Assembly (NCBI GenBank): GCA_902800215.1
Contig: CADCDS010000014.1
Span: 1 to 55,599, forward strand
DNA: 55,599 nucleotides
Direction: 5' to 3'
Source of the DNA: an uncultured Bacteroidales bacterium
Lineage (GTDB): Bacteria > Bacteroidota > Bacteroidia > Bacteroidales > Paludibacteraceae
The notes below the pieces were generated by a model that was given only the letters and a program-made list of their open reading frames with translations, was not told where the DNA came from and searched no databases. Both the position numbers and the translations under genes were made by a program. Positions within the stretch are counted from its first letter, which is position 1, and the number at the start of each line of letters is the position of its first letter. Of this stretch, positions 41,264 through 52,100 are shown one piece after another.

Positions 41264-42717
41264 TTCTTCGCCATTCGTTTCGCTTGACCGATGGCACCCG
41301 TCGGACATACCAGACGGCACAGATGGCATCCTACGCACTTCGTGCCGATGATACGCGGCTTGCGGTCAGCATCAAAACTGATCGCCTGGTGACCACCGTC
41401 CATACAACTGATATAACACCGTCCGCAACCGATACATTTCTCCCGGTCAATCTTGGGGAACACCATCGTCTCACGGTCCAGATCACTCGGCATCACGATG
41501 TTCTTCAACTCTTCCCCCACCAACGTCTTAAGCTCCGTGATACCCCGTTCGGCCATGTAATGCTGCAGACCTAACTTCAGGTCATCGATGATCCGGTATC
41601 CGTATTGCATGACGGCCGTACACACCTGCACGTTGCGGCAGCCTAACTGAATGAACTCCAACGCATCGCGCCAGGTCTCGATACCGCCGATACCGCTGAT
41701 GTCCATATGTTTCTCGACACCCGCTTTGCGAATCACCGGATCGCCCGTCATTTCATATACCATCCGCAGCGCAATCGGTTTCACGGCTTTACCCGAATAA
41801 CCGCTCACGGTCTTTTTCTCACTCACCTCGGCCTCATGACTCATCGTGATGGACTTAATCGTGTTAATCGCACTGATACCGTGTGCTCCGGCGTAGAAAC
41901 AAGCCAGTGCCGGACTACGCATAGACATGATGTTCGGCGTCATCTTCGGGATAACCGGTATCGACACCGCCTCTTTGATGCACGACGTATAGCATAAGAT
42001 CAGTTCATTGCTTTGACCGATATCACTACCCAGACCCGACAGTTTCATCTGCGGACAGGAGAAGTTCAACTCCACCGCATCGCAACCGGCCTCTTCTGCC
42101 ATCTTCGCCAACTCAATCCATTCCTCTTCGCTCTGACCCATGATGGAGGCAATGACGCGCTTGGTGGGATAGTTGACTTTCAGCCGATGCAGGATCTCAA
42201 AATCCACCTCGTACGGATTCTCGCTCAACTGTTCCATATTTCGGAATCCCACGAACGGCGTACCTTCTTTGCGCACCGCATCGAAACGGGGACTCACCTC
42301 CCGGATATCCTGCTTGCAGATTGTCTTGTAGAACACACCTGCCCAACCGGCTTCAAATGCCCGTGCTACCATGTCGTAGTTGGTGCATACAGCCGAACTG
42401 GCCAGGAAGAACGGATTCTCGCACACCATATCGCAGAAATTCAACTCCAGCGAAGGCAGATCTGTATTCTGTACTCTGTCAGCGCAGCGGTCTGTCAGCA
42501 CTGCGGTCTTTAACTCGCTTATCCGTATCGGCTTGTCATAATGGATACAGGAAGCCTCAGCGGCAGCTATCTCCGCGTCGTTGAGCTGATCGAACAACTC
42601 CCGTGCCGTCCACAGGTTGTCAAAACGCAGCGCACGGATGGCTCGTGCTACTTTCTCGCCACAAGGCGCATTCTCGCATAACAGGCAGCGTGCTGCCTCT
42701 TCGTTGATGTGCATCAT
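41260..42717 (-). CDS. preA: Dihydropyrimidine dehydrogenase subunit PreA (485 aa)
   Basis: NAD-dependent reduction of uracil and thymine, normally with PreT. Residues about 75-400 form the FMN-binding TIM barrel ('ELNFCDMVCENPFFLASSA', 'GCDAVELNFSCPQMKLSG', 'SGIGGIETWRDALEFI'). The C-terminus has two 4Fe-4S motifs ('CIGCGRCYISC', 'CVGCHLCRLVC'). Residues 1-75 add a Cys-bearing segment ('EEAARCLLCENAPCGEKVAR', 'ACIHYD'-like 'ASCIHYDKPIRI') that resembles the N-terminal Fe-S part of PreT. No preT gene is nearby. The start overlaps the membrane-partner gene stop (ATGA). Confidence 0.9.
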   Translation of the reverse strand: MMHINEEAARCLLCENAPCGEKVARAIRALRFDNLWTARELFDQLNDAEIAAAEASCIHYDKPIRISELKTAVLTDRCADRVQNTDLPSLELNFCDMVCENPFFLASSAVCTNYDMVARAFEAGWAGVFYKTICKQDIREVSPRFDAVRKEGTPFVGFRNMEQLSENPYEVDFEILHRLKVNYPTKRVIASIMGQSEEEWIELAKMAEEAGCDAVELNFSCPQMKLSGLGSDIGQSNELILCYTSCIKEAVSIPVIPKMTPNIMSMRSPALACFYAGAHGISAINTIKSITMSHEAEVSEKKTVSGYSGKAVKPIALRMVYEMTGDPVIRKAGVEKHMDISGIGGIETWRDALEFIQLGCRNVQVCTAVMQYGYRIIDDLKLGLQHYMAERGITELKTLVGEELKNIVMPSDLDRETMVFPKIDREKCIGCGRCYISCMDGGHQAISFDADRKPRIIGTKCVGCHLCRLVCPTGAIGQAKRMAKK

Positions 42718-43118
42718 AATCTATCTTGTTTTTTACTTTTTTCCGTAACCCGTAACCTATCACCCATCACCTTTCCCATCAACAGTGCCACCGCCATCAC
42801 CAGCATAATCAGCGGCTCGCCTACCGGTGTGTTCACGTGACCAATCTCCTCGCCGTCTAAGTCGAACTCCCTCTTTGCCCGATTTGGTCCTCCGCCTGCC
42901 GGCGAATAGACTTCCGTCGCCGTGTACGACGTCTGACCTACGATCGGCGTGAACGATGAGGTCGAACGGAACTGGTACGTCGGACATTCACTCATCGTCG
43001 GTGTCGTACGCCATGCCGCAGGTACTGCAGCCGGCTGGTACGCATGTGCAGACAGAACAGCACTCATCAGCAGCACCATCAGCATCACTCTTCTGTATGT
43101 CTTTCCCATTCTCATCAT
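42714..43118 (-). CDS. Small membrane partner of giant protein 2 (134 aa)
   Basis: The ATG overlaps the giant gene stop (ATGATGAG), as at the first locus. Signal peptide 'VMLMVLLMSAVLSAHA' (about 11-26), then 'YQFRSTSSFTPIVG', 'YSPAGGGPNRAKRE', 'EEIGHVNTPVGEPLIML' and a membrane helix with a basic tail. The motif order FRSTS, GP.R, IG..N, P(I/V)G(D/E)-helix is the same as in the 14854-15261 protein, although overall identity is low. The last 20 residues ('VMGDRLRVTEKSKKQDRL') run through a GTAACC-type repeat. Probably an inner-membrane helper of the giant protein; this is inference from the repeated pairing. Confidence 0.7.
   Translation of the reverse strand: MMRMGKTYRRVMLMVLLMSAVLSAHAYQPAAVPAAWRTTPTMSECPTYQFRSTSSFTPIVGQTSYTATEVYSPAGGGPNRAKREFDLDGEEIGHVNTPVGEPLIMLVMAVALLMGKVMGDRLRVTEKSKKQDRL
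42742..42777 (-). repeat. GTAACCCGTAACC-type repeat (R4) in the partner-2 tail
   Basis: Plus strand CCGTAACCCGTAACCTATCA then CCCATCACC, in frame at the end of the gene. Confidence 0.75.
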
Positions 43119-46100
43119 CTCACTCTCTCTCCCATCATCGTGAACACATGTCCGTTCCGGATAATATATACGTTTCCGTTATAGATAATCTTATACGCTT
43201 GCTCTTCGTACTGCTCCGTCGGTTCTACACCCGTCGGGATCTCTCCACCCGATCCATGCTCCGGATCAAAGCCGCGACGACGGATATAATAGCGGCGCTG
43301 GTGATTCTGTTCCGGCGTCTCAATATTGAGGCATATACCGTCGATGATCGCCCGTTCCGTACCCATCAGCGCATCGTACAGCACCAGTTGTCCGTCGATA
43401 TTGTTCACACCTGTGAACCATATCTGTGTCACCGGTTCGTACGGTGCCGGCAGGTCACTCATATAGAACGAGATAGGTACGTTCGTAATCGAATCCAACA
43501 GATCGATACTCAATCCACAATTGTCCTCAATCGCGTAGATATTAAACGGCGTCGTCGGTGTGTTGGTCATGGAGAACTTATCGATGTTCAGCGTAGTCAA
43601 TACCGCATCCTCACCGTCGCGAATATCCGCATGGTAACCTTGTCCTAACAGCAGACGGGAGGTACAACGAGCGGAAACAGGGTTCTTTACCGTTACGGTC
43701 ATGATACCTTTGCGTAAGGTCTCGCCTCCTCGTTGCGGCGCTCGTGCGATCGCTTCCGACTCACCCTCTCCGCACGCACGGTTCCACGGCTTCACTTGAC
43801 TGGTCTCCGTCACGACACGGTTGGTGTATAGATTAAGACTCAACGAGGCCCTTTCTGCACTCACTTTCACTACCATCGCATGCATCGGCGGTAGGTAACG
43901 CTCTTGGTTACTGATCACATCCGATGTCGCTGTAGCGGTGGACTTGCTAACCGTCGTATAGACACCACTCGCGTTCACATAATCGATCTCTTCTACCAAA
44001 CAGTTATCCGCCACAAATCCCCAGATATCGATATAACCCATTGTTGGGTTACCAAATACGAACAGCGTCGTCACTTTACTCTCATCGTTCGTGAGCGTGT
44101 AACCTTGTACATCGCCGACGGGGTGGAATGCTAACTTACCTGCCTCTCCGTCTGCTAATTCGGCTGAATTACGCAACGCTTGCAGGTTCTGCTCATATAT
44201 GTCATGCAACTGCTCGCCGTAGGTGCCGTAGTAATAGTATTTATCGTCGTTCTTCGGCAGACGTACTACCGCATCTTTGCCACTTGTCGCTTTGCCGAAT
44301 ACCGCCCATCCTTGTCCCGGCATCAATGGTAACGTCATGCCGTTCGTTACCTTAGACCAGTCTGCCGCAGCCGTTCGCTCCTCTCTGCCTTCTTGCGCTA
44401 CATGCTCGGTATTGCGACTGAACACCGATAACCAGAACGAACCGTTACCCGTCTTATAGGTACGACCGTCATGGTCAAACTCACTCACTTCCCATAACGG
44501 TGTTTCGTCTAACAAGTCCGCATTCGCCATGTACAAGTCACCACTGATCATACCCTTGATTGGTGCTGAACGCAATGCCCATTTCTCATACGGCATACTC
44601 ATATCGATTATTGCGTCCGTGTAGTGTATCCGCTGTTGTTGACCCATCGCGGCACCCGGCAGGAAACGAATCACGTTGCAGTTATTGTATTCGAAGTTCA
44701 CCTTCTGTACACTGTCTTTCCTCGTCGTTGGAATCGTAGGAACCACCGGATAAGGCATACCGTTCTCCATCTTTGGTATCAGCACATTCGTACCCGTCAT
44801 CGGAACAAAATGCGCCTCCTCATGAATAGGCTCATCGTGTTCGTCAATACCGATCCAGTTATCTGCGTTGTTCCATTCATTGCTGTACGCTGACTGCGGG
44901 TTCCAACGCACGTAGTTCGGCACGATAGACAGCGTGAAGGGAACAGTACCTACCTCACAACCGTTCTCAAGGGTCAACAGACCGAGCAAGGTCTGCATCA
45001 CGATATCGAAGGTGTAGTTATATCCCGCCCGCATCTGGTAGTTATTACCGGCCGCCGGTTGCAAAGATATACTGTCTCCTTTGACATAGTAGCCCTCGGA
45101 CGGATATTTCCTATCCGGCGTCAAGCGCAGCGTATGCACACCCGGGCGGAATTCGGGATCATCGGTATAGCGCAAGTCGATGGAATAGATACCGACATTC
45201 GGCATGATCGAATCGACGCGCAGTTTGAAGGAAGTACGACTCGTTATCTCATTCACCAGCACATTCACCGGTTGCATCATCTCCGTCGAGTCACGGTTCA
45301 GACCGCCTACCATCAGCGGCGCCTTATCTTCTTTATTGGGTTTGAGTTTGATCAGTATCGGGTTGGGACATACCTCTACACGGGCTTCCGTCACCTCCTG
45401 CGAACCTGTTCCTACGATCGGTAGGATGACGAACTGCAAGGAGTCGCCGGTCATCACAGTAGCGGTCATCTTCGGCTTATATAGTTGCAGGAAACCTTTC
45501 GTTACCAAGGAATCAATCAGCGCATACGGATCCACACCGAGTGTCAATTCCTGGTGAGAGTACTCCGTTTGTACACGATTCAACTCCGCTCTGTCGATGG
45601 CAGCCAGGTTCGGAGCGAACTGATTATGGTTCTCTTCGTGTGCAGACATTGGCGCATAACGCAGAATATTCGAAACGACCTTCACTATATCGCTATACTT
45701 ATAGCCGTATCGAGCCAAACTGGACACCTCGGCTGTGTCTCCGTACAACAACCAGTCGTTGACGCACGATCCTTGCACATCAATCGGTGCCACACTGTCC
45801 TGGTACATCGACCCTTTCACACGCAGACTGATGTCATAGGTAGCGTTGGCGCATAAACCGAGTTGTTCCATCTCTGGTTGTTCCTCGCCGTTCAACTCCA
45901 GCACCATACGGTTGCTGATCTTGAGGTGACTGGTCATACCGCAGATACTATTCAGCAGTTCGCCATATGTACCGGATATATGCACCGTATAATCGTTCTG
46001 AGACAGCATACGGGCATTATGCACGATATACTTGACCGGACGGACATCGCCTTCCAGGATCTCATATATATACCCTTCCCGAACGATGGATCCGCTTTCT

Positions 46101-49100
46101 TTGGTGGCATCGAACCGTGCTATCAGGTCGTTCATGTTTTGATAGATCGAGTCCTTGTCTTGCGGTTCATAGTCTTTAGCAGGGATATAAATCTTTCCGC
46201 AAACAGAGACCTTCGCTCCTTCTCCTTCGTGCGTCTCCTCATTAAGATAATGGTCGGTCATGTTTACGAAACTGTAAACGCCGGCTCTTGTCTTCTGACG
46301 CACCGTATAATAGACGTTTGCGTTGTTGTATCCTTCACCCGTAATGCCTTGGTAGTCAATACGCAGCAGCACGTGTGTATCCGTTTCGGACTTACCGTAG
46401 TCGCTACAGGTCGTCTGCGCCTGATAAGCGATCAACGGCGGTTTGGTAGCGAAGATACACATGTCGTCGATGATGAAGTCGTTTCCGTCAAAACTGTTCG
46501 CCACATTATAGATACGTACACGGAAATGCGTATATTCGACATCTCCCTCTTTGATGTGCCGGATAGGGAAGAAGATCTGATACCATTGATTGGAAGGCTT
46601 GATATCACCCGTCATGTAGGACGTGATGTCTTCCCATTCGGCATCTTCTTCATCCGTCATACCCTGTACGGAGAAAATGAAGTTCGGATCCGATTTACCG
46701 GTCTGACTGCTCGGGTTACCCACATAGCCGGAGAAGAACATCTTCTGTCCGGCACACAGGTTGGTCTCCAGCGTCAAGGCTGCTACCTGACCGGCTGAGG
46801 CCATACCGTCGCAGTAGATCATATATCCGTTCTCGGCACCACCGTGCTGCTCCATCTTATGCCAATAGGTCGAATATGGGATGCGGTTAATCAAACCGTA
46901 CTCACCGTGGTTCGGGAAATTCGACTCGTCATGATAGCGGTTATGCGGCAGATCGGATGTCTCCGGATAGGTATAACCGTACGACGCATCGGCCCACGGT
47001 AAAGGATGCGGATAGACATGGTAGTTCTTACCCGGCTGGATATAGTCGAAATTCAGACGCTCCAGCACGTCATACCGCTGCTCAATCTCCGTATTGGTGA
47101 TAATCGCCTTGGTCACACCCTTGTTCGTCGTCTCCTTCACCGGACCGTACTTGTCCGGATTATGATAGATGATCTTGTACCGGCAGATATTGAACATATA
47201 AGCACCCTTGTCATCCGTCACATCCGGGCTCTCTTTCGTACCCAGACCTTCTGTCGCTTTACTCCGTGCGCGCAGACAGTAATAAACGGTGTCGAACTCG
47301 TGACCGGCAGAGATAGAAGTCTTCGCCGGAACACTCAAGAAGTCATTCTCTTTGGTCAGACTGTAAGTACACTCGGAGTAGGTGCTGTCTGACGGATTGA
47401 AGAAATACCATTTGCACTCGGCATCCCAACCGCCTAACCAGATTATCGAATCCTGACGAGCAGCATTTGCGCTCCACGTGGACCAGTTGTCATCCCGCAT
47501 GTAATAACCCAATTGAGAATCCGAGAAACCTTGACTCTCCAAGTTCGCCAGGTTATACCGCTGTTCGGTACGAAGCAGCAAGGCATTACCGATCGGCGCC
47601 ATCATCACATGGTCTTCCATGTACTTCATGTTCCGGTATTTGCTATGCTCCCGACCTATCGTGTCTTTGTAATGCTCTAAGGTATCCGCCATCTCCGTCC
47701 ATGGACGTAACTCAAATACCTCACGAAGTGAAAGAGTCGGTTCCGGAATATGCCGCATGGTATCCAACTTAGCGACATCCACCTGGTTCTTCTGCGATAC
47801 GGACATCGGCAGCTTGTCGTAGTAGTTGCTGATATCTACCGCTATTGTATCGGTGCGGTACGGTCGTGCTCCATAAGCAGTCGAAGGCGGTGCAATACGC
47901 GGGTTCTTGGCAGGAGGATCGGCTTTGTTACCATAATCTCTCGATTTATAGTGGAAGACTGTCCACCGACCCATCGTCACTACCTTATAACCCTTGCTAT
48001 GATCCTTCGGATCGTTCCAAATCGTATCACCGATGGTTTTAAAGGCATTGTTATACCTTCCGGTGTTCTCCGGTTTCTTCCGCCAGTCGCTATCCGGGAT
48101 ATCGGCTTCCACTTGATTCGGATTCGCACTTTCCCGGTACCAGCGCCACCAGCCGTAGAATGCACGCTCACGAACCGGTAACTCCACATCCTCATCGGGG
48201 TAGTAATAGATGATACGGCGGTTCGCGTGAACCTGCTGCATACCGTTTGCCATCGGTTCATCACCCGACGCACCCGAAGAGTGCACTAACACCTGGTTCG
48301 AACCGCTTGCAAAAAGACTGGTCTGCGAAACGGTCAGTTTGGCATTCACGAAGTGCATGTCTCCGCCGATCATCACAATATACGCCAGGTAGATATACGC
48401 TGAACGCGGAGCACGGATACCGTTCGCTAAACACTTCACGGTGATCGTCGTGTCCTCTTTCGATTGAATCTCGCACCATGTCGGAGTATTACCATACTCG
48501 TCCACCAGACGCACCTCTGCCAGGTACTTGTTTCTCAAATGTACGTCACCGCTGGTGTTCACAAACGCTTCCGTCGGACTCTGCACATCTACAATGTTTC
48601 CATCCGCATCCACTACATGCGTACCTGTACGGCGCAACGTGCTCAGACGGAAAGTATATTCGTCATTTTTGCCTACACCGCTCGTAGTAAGCGTAGCGGG
48701 GAAAGTATAACCCATCTGACCCTTGATAATCATACATACGAGCGAATCGTAGGGTATATCGTGATAAGTCTTGCGCACCAAAGGTATCTTCAGGTTCGCA
48801 TCGCTGATGCTGCTATATCCGCTCCAGTCGCCTTTGAACCGATAGGTATGCGTGGCGGTAGTGGATAATGTGACCACCATCGTATCCACGATATCGACAT
48901 ACGTGCCGGCGATCTGTACACCCTTCGGACTCGTTGCCGAACCGGGTGCAATCGTCGTTACCAAGGTCGATTCCGTCGTAGAAATACCCAAACCGCTCGC
49001 ATTGGCATCAAAACGGCTGTCGTCGGTTTTAGTGATCGAATACGTGATCTTCCAATCCAAACTGCCGGTCTTTAAGTCTGCAATATCCGCCTCCTCCTCT

Positions 49101-52100
49101 CGGCACAAGTCCACCTGTTGATTATTCAGCAGCATCGTGTATTCCCGATACGCCTTATAACGTGTCTGGATAGAGGTCGAAGCCGCCGAGTTATAACCGA
49201 ACACCGCTTCATTCTGACTGGGGTACGTACCGTTATTGAGCAAACTGTATTCTTGCTGCAGATACCCCCAATGGAAGGTAGAAGCCTCGCCTGAATTGGC
49301 TACCAAACTTAGAGCCGGTGTCTCACCGCCGGTGAACTTCAACCACTCATTCCCCACCTTTAACTTCACTACCTCTTCGTAGTTCGCATTGTCGTTCGTG
49401 TAGGTGCGTTCGATAGTATAGGTCAATGTAGTTGCCGCATCGCCTACACCCGGTGTACCCGGCGTACCTCTTACGGCAAAATATTTGTTGACGTGACTCT
49501 CTGCGAATAAAGTCAACTGATCCGGGTGCTCGGCCTTATTCGGATATGCATACGTCCAGGGCGTGATATACCCGTCGTCGTTATTTGCCGCATTCTTGGA
49601 TCCCTTGATCAGCACATCCGTTTTATTCCGTTTGTACAACGTGCTCTCGCGTTGGGTAAACTGACGGAAGATCAGTCCTTCCGAACCCGCCATGATGAAA
49701 TAACGTTCTCCGTCATCCTCTACGGACCAAATCAACTCATTTCCCTGCATAGCGGCTTGCGTCAACGGAATGCGTACATCCACGGCTTTATCTTCACCCC
49801 CCACCTTGATCTTCTTCACAATCAGCGTATCGTAATTGACACCCGTCGTGTTCTCATCGATCACTGTCAAAATTATATGCTGCTCGGCTGCGGTAGTGAT
49901 ATGCATGTCCGTGTCGTTCCGCAACTGACAATAATCCGTCCCTTCCCCTTGATACATACCCCATCCGGATTTGATCGTATCCGGGGTGCCGATGATCTCG
50001 GTACGGATCGTATTGTTTTCCCTATCTTTTAAGTTATGCGTCGTGACATTCGTCAACGTGAAGTTGATCGTCGTGGTTTGATTTTCCAACGGACCGATAC
50101 TGTAACTCTCAAACTCCGGCGTAAGCTCCAGATGGGTAGTCGTATCCGCATAATGATAGGTCTTGGTCGTAACGATCACATCGCGGTGACGACTTGTACC
50201 GTCTGCGCTTACCGTTAGTCCGTCTCTTTCATCCACTTTCTTCCAGCGGCCCCGGTATTCCTTGATCTTACTGATACCGCCATGACTCAAGCGGATACGG
50301 AACGTATCCACGATATCGATATATTCCCCCGCCTTGTTCTTAATGTTCATCGGACTGTTGAAACCGCTCACGATATCATTATGCCAGTAGTCCGAGGTCT
50401 CTTGCCGCATCACGCTGTCGCCTTCACTGATCGCGGTGGCTACCCGGCTGTCACGGATAAACTCAAAATTCTGCGACAGACGGAAATCCGAAGAAAGATA
50501 CAACTCCTGCGGCGTCGTATAGATCTTCTTGCGATTGGGGTGGAAATACGTCGTGTCTCCGTCTACCATCATACATGCCAGGAATTGCTTACCGATCAGT
50601 TTCGACCAAACCGGTTCGATGATATGCTCGTTCTTGTGGTAACCGAACGTGATTTGTTCTTTCCATTCCTCCGTCGTATCCGGAATCACTACATAGTGCG
50701 CATCGGCCACTACCACTGCCGATAATTCAAAATCCGTCGCTGCTTCTTTGGTTTTTACACCGTCAAACTGATTTTTGGTCGGGTCATAGTACACCCATGG
50801 TTTATCGCTATTACTACGCTCTTTTAAGGTCAACTCGTCCGGATGACCCTCCGGGTCGGCTTCATATACGTACCGCGTCGATTTTAACTTCGCATGCGGG
50901 ATATACGGTGTCCGGTAATCCGGCCAACTGGTCGCTGTCTCTGTGGCGGTCGTCTCAAACAATCCCGCCCAGGTGTTGTTCGCCAAAATCGTATTCGGAT
51001 CCTGATAATACAATCCCAGATACTCGTCATGGGCAGGAGAGAAATTCTCATAGAAAATGATCGCGTCCTCGTATCCCCTCATCGTATAGCGACGAGGATC
51101 CAACGCGTGCTCCTTCAAGTACAAGTCATCAATGTCCCCGTCTTTCGCCTTAATATGATCCTTCGGACAACGCACCTCAAACGTACTCACGTAATTCGGA
51201 TCCGTGTTTTCCGCATTCGCCATACCTTGCCAGGTCTCCTCCCAGTTGTCAAAATGCCGTGCACGGGCGTAACGAGGCGCCGAAGAGTTCGGATGGGTTA
51301 AGAAATACCGCTTGTCGCCCTGCATAAACGAGATCGCAACCTGCAGCGTACCGTTATAGGTCGCTAACGCATACAGGGTATCCGCAGCGGTTGTTATCGT
51401 GTATGGATCTCCAATGTGAATCGTATCGCCCGAACCATTCGCATTCTTGCTCCATCCATAGAATGTATAACCTTCCTTGATACGAGGTGCCTGAATTGTC
51501 ACCTCATCACTTTCTCCTATCGGGTACTGATCCGGAACGGTGTCGCCTAAGAATCCGTTGTTGCTATAGTGCAAGTGTTTACCAAGGTTCGCCGGCAAGA
51601 ACACTATGTTTCCGTTTGTATGGGTAGCATCGGTGACTGTGATCTGTGCATATCCGGATAAACCTGCCGGAGTCTGGTCATCATGATCCTTTACCGGCAC
51701 ATCCTCGCCTGCCACAGGCACACTCCATTCGGTGACATCGGCACCCGGATCCTCTTCCGAGAACTCCGGACCGGTCATCAGGGTTGCCTTGATGGTATGG
51801 CCCGTCCAGGAACCGTCGATGGTCCACATATCCTGCGTGGTCCAGACGGTACTGTCGGCATTCGGCTTCATTCGCACGTTCTTGCCCGTGCTCACTTTAA
51901 GGAAATAACCAGCAGGCTTGAACCGCACGTCTAAGTTATCCACCGCCGAAGTCGCATCTATTACCATGCGTCCGTATGCATTGGCAGGAGCAAACTTGCC
52001 CGCCAGATCTTTCATCGGCAATTCGCGAATCTTCGTGAACAGCGACTTGGAGGTACTCTCGCCTAAGGGTTCAGACTCAACACCTGCACCGGGACTACTA

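Noticed and set aside
45863-46798. A 311-codon plus-strand frame inside giant gene 2
   Set aside because: Antisense to a confident gene; no start signal, signal peptide or domain, and many such frames arise from its codon composition.
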